Origin: Xanthomonas vesicatoria ATCC 35937
Lineage (GTDB): Bacteria > Pseudomonadota > Gammaproteobacteria > Xanthomonadales > Xanthomonadaceae
NCBI RefSeq assembly: GCF_001908725.1
Contig: NZ_CP018725.1
Coordinates: forward strand, 1,116,001 to 1,180,000
Reading direction: 5' to 3'
DNA: 64,000 nucleotides
Made by a program: the position numbers and the translations under genes. Below, in pieces: positions 9,123-18,211 of this stretch; position 1 is the first letter of the stretch; each line of letters opens with the position of its first letter. The notes beneath the pieces were generated by a model. It searched no databases and was not told the DNA's origin. It saw only the letters and a list, made by a program, of their open reading frames with translations.

Positions 9123-11075
9123 ATGTCGGGTATTTCAGGAATGTGGTCCGGTTCAACTGTCGGCGACGACGACAGTCTTCGCAGGCATGGCCATCGCATG
9201 GTGATGGCACTCAGACATCGCGGACACAACGCATGCGTTGCCACCGTCGCCAGCCAGGCAGTGATGCTGGCCGCCAGCGGCGAAGCGCCTGGAATCGGCG
9301 CGCGTCTCGGTGTTTCGCCCGATGGTCGCTACCTGGTCGCACTGGCCGGCCAGGTGCATACCCCCCCGTTGTTTCGCTTGCAAGGTGTCACGACAGGCGA
9401 CCACACCGCCAGCGAGCTCGCGCAACGGATCCAGGCGTTGGGGCTGCAACGCACGCTCGAATGCATGGACGGTGGTTTTTGCATCGCCGTGCTGGATCGT
9501 CGCCTGCAGACCTTGTCCCTGGCGCGCGACCGCATGGGGCGCACCAGTCTTTACTACGGCTGGACTGCGCAGGGCTTTGCCTTTGCGTCCGAACTCAAAG
9601 CCATCGCATCACTGCCGGACTTCGGCAACCAGGTCGATCGCAATACGCTCACGCTCCTGCTGCGCTTTGGCTATATCCCCGCACCGTTCTGCATTTACCA
9701 GGGGATATTCAAATTGGCCGCCGGCGCAGTGCAGGTGTTTGGCTTGGCGGACGTGGAACGAGGCGCGGCCGGCCATGTTCCGAACGAGCGCGTGCGGTAC
9801 TGGGATGCCAAGCGAACAGTCGAGGCGTTGATTACGCAACGACCGGCAATCGGCGAGACGCTGGCCATCGCAAGGTTGCAACACGCGCTTGATGGCGCCG
9901 TCGAACGCAGTGCAGCCAATACCGCGGGCGCCTTGCTTTCCGGTGGAACCGATTCAAGCCTGATTGCCGCACTGCTGCAGTCGCAGCGCGCAACGCCTGT
10001 CGACACACTCACGATCGGATTCGAAGATGCCGATCACGACGAAATGGACTGGGCCGGCAAGGTCGCCGATTACCTCGGCACCCGTCATACGGCGCACCGA
10101 ATCAGCGACCAACAGGCGCTGGGATTACTACCTGGCGCTGCGGATACGTTCTGCGAGCCATTCGCCGATTCGTCGCAGATTCCCATGCTGCTGGCTGCCA
10201 GTTACGCGCGCACCCGCATGACCCATGCCCTGACCGGCGATGGCGGCGACGAATTGTTCTTCGGCCACGCCGCTTACGCGCGTGCAATTCGCAACGGTCG
10301 ATTGACCGCACTGTTCCCGGAATGCCTGCGCGGCCGGTTGCAGCGGCAAGGCACGTATGCCTGCGAATCGGCACGTCTGGGCGGCTGGCGCGCAGTCCTG
10401 GGCGAAACAGCAAGCCGCTCGGTCGAAGACAGCTATCTACTCCGCGTATCGCGCTGGCGTCATCCGGCTGCCGTGCTGCGCGGCGCAAGCGAATATCCCA
10501 CGCTCTACGATACCCCGACGGATCAACTCAGTGTAGGCGCGCCAGGTGAGCGCGTGTTGTTTCTGGATGTTGCGATGGAGCTGAGAGAAGGCCTGATGAC
10601 CAAGGTCGATCGTGCCTGCATGGCGCACGGTTTGACGCCTGCTTCGCCGTTTCTTGATGCGGACGTGTTTCGACTGGCCTGGCAGCTTCCACTCGAGCTC
10701 AAGACTGCCGGCGGCGAACAGAAATACATCCTCAAACGTCTGCTGGAACGCTACTTGCCGCGCGAGCTGATCTATCGTCCCAAACGCGGTTTCGGTGCCC
10801 CGGTCGGGCGCTGGTTGCAAGGCCCGCTACGTGACTGGGCCGAGGCGTTATTACTCCCGACCCAGCTGGAACAACGCGGTATTTTCGAACCTGCGATCGT
10901 CAGCCAGATGTGGAGTGCGTTTATCGGTGGTCAACGCAAGTGGCATACGCATCTGTGGCCAATTCTCATGTTTCAAGCCTGGCAGCAACGCTTGTGTGCG
11001 ACAAGTCGCACAGACCTCGACGCGCCCTGCGCTACTGGGCAGACCAGCTACCTCAGCATTGCCGCGCTACCGTGA
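9123..11075 (+). CDS. Asparagine-synthetase-like protein with Ser in place of the amidotransferase Cys
   Basis: 650 residues. A TAG stop in the same frame sits directly before the ATG, so the N-terminus really is MSGISGMW where class II amidotransferases have MCGI. The nucleophile Cys is therefore Ser (codon TCG), and the glutamine-binding stretch normally HRGPD...NGEIYN reads HRGHN...AGQVH. By contrast the C-terminal synthetase half looks intact: ATP-pyrophosphatase loop LLSGGTDSS, EPFADSSQIP, LTGDGGDELFFG, TKVDRACMAH and RPKRGFGAP. Expected to adenylate a carboxylate and join it to ammonia or another amine, not to use glutamine. Relatives with a lost Cys include beta-lactam synthetase and lasso-peptide cyclases. 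No precursor-peptide gene is recognisable nearby. Confidence 0.85.
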   Translation: MSGISGMWSGSTVGDDDSLRRHGHRMVMALRHRGHNACVATVASQAVMLAASGEAPGIGARLGVSPDGRYLVALAGQVHTPPLFRLQGVTTGDHTASELAQRIQALGLQRTLECMDGGFCIAVLDRRLQTLSLARDRMGRTSLYYGWTAQGFAFASELKAIASLPDFGNQVDRNTLTLLLRFGYIPAPFCIYQGIFKLAAGAVQVFGLADVERGAAGHVPNERVRYWDAKRTVEALITQRPAIGETLAIARLQHALDGAVERSAANTAGALLSGGTDSSLIAALLQSQRATPVDTLTIGFEDADHDEMDWAGKVADYLGTRHTAHRISDQQALGLLPGAADTFCEPFADSSQIPMLLAASYARTRMTHALTGDGGDELFFGHAAYARAIRNGRLTALFPECLRGRLQRQGTYACESARLGGWRAVLGETASRSVEDSYLLRVSRWRHPAAVLRGASEYPTLYDTPTDQLSVGAPGERVLFLDVAMELREGLMTKVDRACMAHGLTPASPFLDADVFRLAWQLPLELKTAGGEQKYILKRLLERYLPRELIYRPKRGFGAPVGRWLQGPLRDWAEALLLPTQLEQRGIFEPAIVSQMWSAFIGGQRKWHTHLWPILMFQAWQQRLCATSRTDLDAPCATGQTSYLSIAALP

Positions 11076-11365
11076 CGGTGGTCGCGCGCCCGCCTGGAAG
11101 TAGGTGCGAGAGAGCGGTGCACCTGCGTGGAGAGGTGTTGAAAGCCTAGGTCGCGCACCCGCAAATGATCGGCCGCTGCCGAGCCGACGGCAATACCGCG
11201 TGTTCACCCCAAGAGGCAAGCGCAACCATTGGCCGAGCGTCAGCCGTGCCGCAGTTGTCACATTGCCATCAACAAGCCGTGCGCAAGGCTATGATCTTCT
11301 TCGGCTAGAAATCAGATGGAGAACCGCAGCCATGATCTACTTCGCTATGCCCGCGTGTGCCGGCA

Positions 11366-12199
11366 ATGACTGATCTGTTTGCGGATGCGCCACCGGCCCT
11401 GGACGGTGTCCACGTCGGCATCGGCGGTTGGGTGTATGCGCCGTGGCGCGCGGGCATGTTCTATCCCGAAGGCATGGTGCAGCGGCGCGAGCTGGAATAC
11501 GCCAGCCGCCATGTCACCGCCATCGAGATCAACGGTACCTATTACGGGACGCAGAAGCCGGCAACTTACGCCAAATGGCGCGATGAGGTTCCGCCCGGGT
11601 TCGTGTTCTCCGCCAAGGCGCCGCGGCGCATTACCCAGTCACGCATATTGGCCGGCACAAAGGCGCAGGTAGAGGATTTCGTCGGCGGCATTGTCGAGCT
11701 CGGTGACACCCTGGGCCCGCTGGTGTGGCAATTCGAGCAGGGGCATCGGCTGCAGGCCGATGACCTGGATGCCTTTTTGAGCTTGCTGCCCAAACAGGCA
11801 GGCAAGCGCCGCCTGCGGCATGTACTCGAAATCCGAGACCATGCGGCGGTGGATGCGTCGCTGCTCGCGCTGGTGCGCCGCCACGGTGTGGCCACCGTGT
11901 TCACCGATTCGGACGAGCATCCCTCCTTTGCCGACCTCTCCACCGACTTCGTCTATGCGCGTCTGATGCGTAGCCAGGCACGTCTGCATGCCGGTTATCC
12001 GGCGCCGGCATTGAAACAGTGGGCCGAGCGGATCCACGCGTGGCGACGCGGCGAAGACCCGGCCGATCTGCCGCATGTCGACGCCACGTCACCGGCGGCC
12101 CGCACGCCGCGCGAGGTGTTCGTGTTTTTCATCAGTTCGGCGAAGGAACGCAATCCGGCTGCAGCGATGGCGCTGTTGAAACAGCTCTCTACTGGATGA
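11366..12199 (+). CDS. DUF72 domain-containing protein
   Basis: 277 residues from ATG 11366 (MTDLFADAPPALD); a GTG three codons earlier at 11357 is also possible. The opening VHVGIGGWVYAPWRAGMFYP and the later YAKWRDEVPPGF-type segment are characteristic of DUF72, a TIM-barrel family distantly related to xylose-isomerase-like enzymes and of unknown function. DUF72 genes often occur alone in proteobacteria, as here. Nothing in the neighbourhood suggests a pathway. Confidence 0.88.
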   Translation: MTDLFADAPPALDGVHVGIGGWVYAPWRAGMFYPEGMVQRRELEYASRHVTAIEINGTYYGTQKPATYAKWRDEVPPGFVFSAKAPRRITQSRILAGTKAQVEDFVGGIVELGDTLGPLVWQFEQGHRLQADDLDAFLSLLPKQAGKRRLRHVLEIRDHAAVDASLLALVRRHGVATVFTDSDEHPSFADLSTDFVYARLMRSQARLHAGYPAPALKQWAERIHAWRRGEDPADLPHVDATSPAARTPREVFVFFISSAKERNPAAAMALLKQLSTG

Positions 12200-12448
12200 C
12201 CTGTTGCTGGCAGCGGCGCCCCCGCTGGCCAGCATATGGGGCGACGTGTTGAAGCAGCCAACACAGCCACTGCGCTCACCGCCAGGCGGGTGCGGCCGGC
12301 ACCTGGTGCGGAGCGTGTGCCATGCGTCAATTCCGTCTCTGGGCGCGCCGACTGCGCCCACCTGGCGGCTGTTCGCGAGGGTGTGTTAGCTGCTCCAACA
12401 AGGCACATTGCAGGGCGCCGATCGTTGGCTTTTCGGCGACAATAGGGC

Positions 12449-13396
12449 ATGCCCACGACCGACCTGCGCAAGGCGCAACTGCAAATTCATTTCTGCGTGC
12501 TGCTTTGGGGCATCACCGCGATCCTGGGCAAGTTGATCACGCTGCAGGCACTGCCGCTGGTGTGGTGGCGCATGCTGATCGTGGTGGTCGCCTTGGCCTT
12601 GTGGCCGCGGGTATGGCGTGGCTTGCGCGGCCTGTCCGCACGGGTGGTGCTGGGCTATTGCGGCATCGGCGCGTTGGTAGCGCTGCACTGGTTGACCTTC
12701 TACGGCGCGATCAAGCTGGCCAACGCGTCGGTGGCGGCGACTTGCATCGCCTTGGCGCCGGTGTTCACCGCCGTGATCGAGCCTTGGGTGACGCAGCGGC
12801 CGTTCCGCCCGCGTGAGCTGTTGTTCGGCCTTGCTGTGTTGCCAGGGGTGGCGCTGGTGGTCGGCGGGGTGCCCGACGGCATGCGTGCCGGCGTGGTGGT
12901 CGGCGCGATTTCGGCCGTGTTCGTCGGGTTGTTTGGCTCTCTCAACAAACGCATGGTGGCGCATGCCGACCCGCTCACCGTCACTGCCCTGGAACTGGGC
13001 GCCGGCACGCTGACCTTGACCGTGCTGGCACCGGCCATGCCGCTGTTGCTGCCTTCGCTGCATGGCAAGTTGCTGACACTTCCCAGCCTGCACGATGGCG
13101 TGTTGCTGCTCGCGCTATCGCTGGCCTGCACCCTGCTGCCCTTTGCGCTGGCGCTGGTCGCGCTGCGTCATCTCAGCGCCTACTCTGTGCAGCTGGTGAC
13201 CAATCTGGAGCCGGTCTACGCCATCGTGCTGGCCATCGCACTGCTGGGCGAGCAGCGCGAACTCACCCTGCAGTTCTATCTCGGCGTGGCCATCATTCTC
13301 GGCGCGGTCTTTCTGCATCCGGTGCTGGAACGCCGGCGCAAGGTGGTGCACCCGGAACTGCTGGGCACGGCCGAAGCCAAGAACATCGTCGACTGA
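12449..13396 (+). CDS. EamA/DMT-superfamily transporter
   Basis: 315 residues with about ten hydrophobic segments in two EamA repeats, the usual ten-helix drug/metabolite transporter plan. The N-terminal repeat holds WGITAILGKLITL and the second ends with YAIVLAIALLGEQ, a typical EamA helix. The C-terminus is short and charged. It is an inner-membrane exporter, probably of amino acids or other metabolites; the substrate is unknown. It is monocistronic, convergent with the diguanylate cyclase gene. Confidence 0.88.
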   Translation: MPTTDLRKAQLQIHFCVLLWGITAILGKLITLQALPLVWWRMLIVVVALALWPRVWRGLRGLSARVVLGYCGIGALVALHWLTFYGAIKLANASVAATCIALAPVFTAVIEPWVTQRPFRPRELLFGLAVLPGVALVVGGVPDGMRAGVVVGAISAVFVGLFGSLNKRMVAHADPLTVTALELGAGTLTLTVLAPAMPLLLPSLHGKLLTLPSLHDGVLLLALSLACTLLPFALALVALRHLSAYSVQLVTNLEPVYAIVLAIALLGEQRELTLQFYLGVAIILGAVFLHPVLERRRKVVHPELLGTAEAKNIVD

Positions 13397-13549
13397 GAGC
13401 GGCACCACAACCATTGCGCTCACCGTCACGCAGGCAAGGTCGGTGCTCGGGCTCACAATGGACCAGCCGTAAGCTTCGGTCCGAGCGTGCCGTCCAACCC
13501 TACGCAACGCCTGCCCGCACCTGGCGTTCGCAGGCAACAACACCCACAC

Positions 13550-14620
13550 CTACTCCAGCGCAACCACCTGATCGCGGCCGCCGCGCTTGGCGGCATACAG
13601 GGCCTGGTCGGCACGCTTGATCACCGCTTCCACGCTTTCGTGTGGATACAACATGGCCACGCCGATGCTCACCGTCACCGGCAGCGCAATCGACATCGTC
13701 GCCACGCTCTGGCGCAGATATTCGCACTGCACCCTCGCCTGCTGCAGGTCCACGTTGGGAAGCAGCAGCACGAACTCTTCGCCGCCGTAACGCGCGATGG
13801 TGCCGGCACCGGCCACATGCGCACGCAATAGCGCGGACAGCTCACGCAGCACCAAGTCGCCTTGGTCGTGTCCATGCACGTCGTTGACCACCTTGAAGTG
13901 GTCTACGTCCAGCAGCGCTACCGACAGCGGCTGGCTAGCAATGTGCGTCTGCTGCGTCGCTGCAGCCAGTGCCGCAGTGAAAGCGCGGCGATTGGGCAGG
14001 CCGGTCAGCGGGTCGGTACGCGTCTGCTCGACCAGATCGGCGTTGACCGCTTCCATTGCCGCGTAATACTGCGCCATCTGCTGCTCGTACCATTCGCGCT
14101 CGCGCAGCTGGCGACGCAGCTGCTTGCCGGCCAGACGCAGCTCCAGCAGATGCGAGGCCTGTCGCGACAACGCCTGCAGGGCTGCGCGTTGGTCGTTGCG
14201 CAGCTGCGCCGGCGCCTGGTCGAAGACGCAGAGCGAACCCAGCGGCATGCCTTCGCTGGTCACCAACGGTGCGCCGGCATAAAAGCGCACGGCGCCTTCA
14301 CCGGTGACCATCGGGTTGTCGAAAAAGCGCGGGTCCAACAAGGTGTCTTCGACGGTCATCACCTCGTCAGGGCGCAAGATGGCATGCGCGCAGAAAGAGA
14401 GATCGCGCGACGCTTCGCTGCGCGGAACTCCGTGGGCTGCCTTGAACCATTGCCGGTGTTCGTCCACCAGCACCACGGCCGCCATCTGCGTCTCGCACAC
14501 GGTAGACGCTACCAGGGTGAGATCGTCGAAGGCGCGCTCGGGCGGCGAGTCCAGCAACTCGTATTGGCGCAGGGCGATCAGCCGCTCGGCTTCGTTTCCT
14601 GGCAATTGCGGTTTGATCAC
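13550..14620 (-). CDS. GAF-GGDEF diguanylate cyclase
   Basis: 356 residues from GTG 14620, chosen because AGGGGG lies just upstream and the protein then begins VIKPQLPGNEAERLIALRQY, the usual N-terminus of this type. A GAF domain covers about residues 20-165, a short coiled-coil 165-195, then a GGDEF domain with active-site YGGEEF. GGEEF is a functional variant, so it should make c-di-GMP from two GTP. The RxxD product-inhibition site is absent (AGAG at the expected place), so feedback inhibition by c-di-GMP is not expected. Soluble, no membrane segment. It shares its neighbourhood with a second c-di-GMP enzyme at 15543-17960. Confidence 0.9.
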   Translation of the reverse strand: MIKPQLPGNEAERLIALRQYELLDSPPERAFDDLTLVASTVCETQMAAVVLVDEHRQWFKAAHGVPRSEASRDLSFCAHAILRPDEVMTVEDTLLDPRFFDNPMVTGEGAVRFYAGAPLVTSEGMPLGSLCVFDQAPAQLRNDQRAALQALSRQASHLLELRLAGKQLRRQLREREWYEQQMAQYYAAMEAVNADLVEQTRTDPLTGLPNRRAFTAALAAATQQTHIASQPLSVALLDVDHFKVVNDVHGHDQGDLVLRELSALLRAHVAGAGTIARYGGEEFVLLLPNVDLQQARVQCEYLRQSVATMSIALPVTVSIGVAMLYPHESVEAVIKRADQALYAAKRGGRDQVVALE

Positions 14621-14739
14621 GCGCCCAGCCCCCTGCTGAATCGTTATCGTCGGCGGTATGCCAAAACCCCTTGGAGCGTGCCATCCGCACAAGCGGCCAC
14701 TGGCCGTCTGCGCATCCGCCACTTGATCCACCGGCCGGT

Positions 14740-15462
14740 TTACCAGTCGGTACGCTGCGGCAGCAAGCCGTGCAATTCTGCATCGCTCAGGTTGCGCCAT
14801 TGCCCCGGCTTGAGTGCGGCAAGCTTGATGTTGTCGATCCGTACCCGCCGCAGTTGCGTCACCCGGTAATCGAATTCGGCGGCCATCAGGCGGATTTGCC
14901 GGTTCAAGCCCTGCTCCAGCACGATGCGAAAGCCGAACTTGGCAATACGCGCGGTGCGGCACGGCAAGGTGGTCTCGTTGTGGATGCGCACACCACGTGC
15001 CATGCCACGCAAGAATTCGTCGGTCACCGCCTTGTTGACCGCCACCAGATACTCTTTTTGATGGCGATTTTCAGCGCGAAGGATCTCATTGACGATGTTG
15101 CCGTTGCTGGTCATCAGGATCAGCCCTTCGGACTCCTTGTCCAGGCGGCCGATCGGGAAGATGCGCTGCTCATGGCCGACGAATTCGACGATATTGCCCT
15201 TGACCGAACTCTCGGTGGTGCAGGTGATGCCCACCGGCTTGTTGAGCGCGATGTAGACATGTTTGCGCCCCCCGGGCTTCTTGGCCTCGCGCGCGCGTAG
15301 CGGCTGGCCATCCACCAGCACGGTGTCTTCCTCGCCAACCACCGCGCCGGTGCCGGCGACCACGCCGTTGACGGTGACGCGGCGTTCGCCGATCAGGCGG
15401 TCGGCCTCGCGGCGCGAGCAGAAGCCGGTATCGGCGATATGTTTGTTGAGTCGGATTGTCAT
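14740..15462 (-). CDS. rluF: 23S rRNA pseudouridine synthase RluF-like
   Basis: 240 residues from ATG 15462 (MTIRLNKHIADTGFCS). An N-terminal S4 RNA-binding domain (about 1-60, SRREADRLIGERRVTVNG) is followed by the RsuA/RluB/E/F catalytic domain; the catalytic Asp lies in FPIGRLDKESEGL. The QKEYLVAVNK and EQGLNRQIRLMA segments resemble RluF, which in E. coli modifies U2604 of 23S rRNA. Length is slightly shorter than E. coli RluF. The assignment to RluF rather than RluB or RluE is by overall resemblance. It lies between the two c-di-GMP genes on the same strand. Confidence 0.85.
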   Translation of the reverse strand: MTIRLNKHIADTGFCSRREADRLIGERRVTVNGVVAGTGAVVGEEDTVLVDGQPLRAREAKKPGGRKHVYIALNKPVGITCTTESSVKGNIVEFVGHEQRIFPIGRLDKESEGLILMTSNGNIVNEILRAENRHQKEYLVAVNKAVTDEFLRGMARGVRIHNETTLPCRTARIAKFGFRIVLEQGLNRQIRLMAAEFDYRVTQLRRVRIDNIKLAALKPGQWRNLSDAELHGLLPQRTDW

Positions 15463-15542
15463 CGCTGGATTATCGGCGATTTGCAGCCGGCAACGCACTC
15501 TTGCACCGTCACCATCTGGCGCGCGGAGGGCTGCCGGCCAGC

Positions 15543-17960
15543 CTAGCCGGTCACCGCCAGCAGTAGCTGTGGCATGACCAGCTCTTCCAGCGGGCACGGG
15601 CGGTGCAGGCTGAAGCCTTGCACCTGGCCCACGCCGGCATCGCGCAGGCCGGGGATATCCGCCTCCGACTCCACCCCTTCGGCAACCACTTCGATGCCCA
15701 AGGCCAGGCCGACCTGGGCAATGGAATGCACCGCGGCGCGGTCCACCGCGTCGTGCGCGTAATTGCGCACAAAGCCGCAATCGATCTTCAACACATCGAC
15801 AGTGAATTGCTTGAGGTAACCGAACGAGGCCAGGCCGCTGCCGAAGTCGTCCAGCGCCACATGGCAGCCACGCGCGCGCACGCTCTGCACGAAGCGCTGC
15901 GCATGCTCCAGGTCGCCGATGACGGCGGTCTCGGTGATTTCCATGCACAGCTTGGACACCAGCGTGGGGTAGCGCTCGAACAGGGCGCAGACGAAGTCGA
16001 GAAAATCCGGCTGCGCGATCGATTGCGCGGACAGGTTGACGTGGCACAGGTCCAGGGTCGCCACATGCATCGGGTTGTCGGCCAGCTGCGCGCACAAGGT
16101 TTCAAGCACATAGGCGTCGACCATGCGCCCGAGACCGTAACGTTCCACCGCGGGCAGGAATTCGCCGGGGCTCAGCACGCGTCCATCGCGCGCGCGCATG
16201 CGCACCAGCACCTCGTACTGCAGCCGTCCGGGGTCGCTCAGCACCTGGATCTTCTGTGCGTACAGCAGCAGCCGCTGTTCGGCGATGGCCTGCTGCACGG
16301 CGCTGATCCAGCCGCCGTCATGCCGACGCCGCGCCAATGCCAGATCGTTCTCGCCAAAGCACCGTATCCGGTTGCGCCCTTCTTCCTTGGCTGCGTAACA
16401 GGCCAGATCTGCCGCGGTCATCAAGGCATTGAGATCGCTGGCACCTTGGCGGATTTCCACCACGCCAAAGCTGCAACTCGGTGTCAGCGGCCGGCCGCCC
16501 TGATGGCTCCACGGCTGCCCGAGCACGCCATGCATGCGTTCCAGCAATGCCTGCGCCTGCGCCAGATCGGTGTTGGCCAACAGGATCGCGAATTCGTCGC
16601 CACCCAGCCGCCCCAGCCAGTCGCCCGGACGCAGCTGCATGGTGATGACGTCGGCGAAGTGGCACAGGAACTTGTCGCCAACCGCATGACCGAAGGTGTC
16701 GTTGACCAGCTTGAAGTGATCCAGATCGACGAAGCACAACGCATGGCAGAGCTGCGGCGATTGCGGCGGCTCGATCAGATGCAGCAGGCGACGCTCGATC
16801 TCGCGCCGGTTGATCAGGCCGGTCAAGGCGTCGTGGCGCGCATGGAAGGCGACTTCATCGGCCAGTTCGTGCGCGTGCGAAACATCTTCGATCACCGCCA
16901 GCACCAGGGTGGGTTCTTCCGGGCCAGGCTCCACCAGCGAGGCGCTCCAGCGGCCCCACATCACCCCGCCATCGGCACGCAGAAAGCGCAACTCGCCGGA
17001 CTGCATCAGCCGCGGCCAGTCGATCATGCCGCGGCTGTCCAGCACGATGTCATCCGGGTGCATCACCTCGGCCAGCGTGCAGGCCTGCAGCTCTTCCGGA
17101 CGGCAGCGCAGGATGTTGGCCATCGAGACATTGGCATCCAGCACGTGGCCGCTCAGATCGAACTTGACCATGCCCAACGCTGCCTGCTGAAACGCGGTGC
17201 GAAAGCGCCATTCGTGCGAAAGCAGATAGTCGCGTATGCGGCGCATCGCCAGCACGCAGGTGACCAGCACCAACAACAAGGTCGCCAGGCTGCAGACCAC
17301 CATCAGGTCGTGCAGCAGCCGTGCGCAGAGGATCAGCTGCGCCTGGAATTGCGCCGCATCATGGCGCATGCGGCCATCGAGGAGATGCAGTTCGTCGCGC
17401 AGGGTCTGCAGCGCGCGGGCATCCGGTCTGCTCGCGGCTTGCACGGAGGCAGCACGGTCGGCCAGTGCACTCAGCTTCAGCAGGTCGGCATCGGTGTGCT
17501 TCCACATCGTGATGGCATCGCCCAGATACGGAAAAACCTGCCCGTAGCGGTACAACCGCACCATTTGTGGCATGTCCTCGCGGGCATTGCGCCCTGCCGC
17601 GAGCCCGGCATACACCGCCGCCCAGGCAATCACCGGCTGTTCGACCGCCTCACGGGCCGCGCGATCGCCGAGGGGCACCTCCAATGCACGACAGGCGGCC
17701 TGCAGATCGGTCGGGTCGCCGCTCGCCAGGTAGCGCTCCAGCCAGTACACCGACTCCTGCTGGGCATTGGACCAATGGCCCTGCCCAACGATCCAGGCGG
17801 TGGCGCCGGACTGGATTTCGATCGCCAGAGCAGACAGCACGGCCATGCCGACAGCCACGGCCATCAGCAGCGCCAAGGGGAGCGTCAGCCAACCGCGCAC
17901 CATGTGCATGGTCTGGCCACTGCGTGTGCTGCGTGCTGCCTGCGCCATTGCCATCCTCAT
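15543..17960 (-). CDS. Membrane PAS-GGDEF-EAL c-di-GMP signalling protein
   Basis: About 805 residues; ATG 17960 is used, but ATGs at 17954 and 17948 (the last with GAGG upstream) are equally likely. A first membrane helix is followed by a periplasmic helical sensor region, a second helix near 225-245, a PAS domain (about 255-375), GGDEF (about 375-535) and EAL (about 555-805). The cyclase site RLGGDEFA is intact and preceded by an RxxD inhibition site (RPGD). The EAL domain reads EVL but keeps the acidic and Lys residues in CHVNLS, MEITET, LDDFGSG, LKID and AEGVES, so phosphodiesterase activity is plausible. Net direction of c-di-GMP turnover cannot be told. Confidence 0.9.
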   Translation of the reverse strand: MRMAMAQAARSTRSGQTMHMVRGWLTLPLALLMAVAVGMAVLSALAIEIQSGATAWIVGQGHWSNAQQESVYWLERYLASGDPTDLQAACRALEVPLGDRAAREAVEQPVIAWAAVYAGLAAGRNAREDMPQMVRLYRYGQVFPYLGDAITMWKHTDADLLKLSALADRAASVQAASRPDARALQTLRDELHLLDGRMRHDAAQFQAQLILCARLLHDLMVVCSLATLLLVLVTCVLAMRRIRDYLLSHEWRFRTAFQQAALGMVKFDLSGHVLDANVSMANILRCRPEELQACTLAEVMHPDDIVLDSRGMIDWPRLMQSGELRFLRADGGVMWGRWSASLVEPGPEEPTLVLAVIEDVSHAHELADEVAFHARHDALTGLINRREIERRLLHLIEPPQSPQLCHALCFVDLDHFKLVNDTFGHAVGDKFLCHFADVITMQLRPGDWLGRLGGDEFAILLANTDLAQAQALLERMHGVLGQPWSHQGGRPLTPSCSFGVVEIRQGASDLNALMTAADLACYAAKEEGRNRIRCFGENDLALARRRHDGGWISAVQQAIAEQRLLLYAQKIQVLSDPGRLQYEVLVRMRARDGRVLSPGEFLPAVERYGLGRMVDAYVLETLCAQLADNPMHVATLDLCHVNLSAQSIAQPDFLDFVCALFERYPTLVSKLCMEITETAVIGDLEHAQRFVQSVRARGCHVALDDFGSGLASFGYLKQFTVDVLKIDCGFVRNYAHDAVDRAAVHSIAQVGLALGIEVVAEGVESEADIPGLRDAGVGQVQGFSLHRPCPLEELVMPQLLLAVTG

Positions 17961-18211
17961 CCAACCGCCGCCCAATGCGAGTCAGGCGCCCAGTGGGCGC
18001 CTGAAGGCAGTAGCGGCCGTCATGGCCGAGTCTGTATGGCGGCGTCCGTCTGCCGGACAGCCGGTGGAAAACGTCAGCCTGGCTGACCATTATCCGGTTG
18101 TGCGCCCGGTCGGAACACGCCGAGTTGCATCAAAGCTATGTCCTAAAAGGAATAGCGGCGCTGGTACCGGCTGCGCATGCGCTTCGCTGCGCAACCGATT
18201 GTCAGCGTGAC

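Noticed and set aside
11076..11365. Small gene between the asparagine-synthetase-like and DUF72 genes
   Set aside because: The frame at 11104-11373 has no ribosome binding site, is Arg/Ser-rich and overlaps the DUF72 start; nothing else is protein-like.
15603..18086. An 827-residue open frame opposite the GGDEF-EAL gene
   Set aside because: Same reason: complement of a high-GC coding sequence, no domains, opposite a convincing gene.
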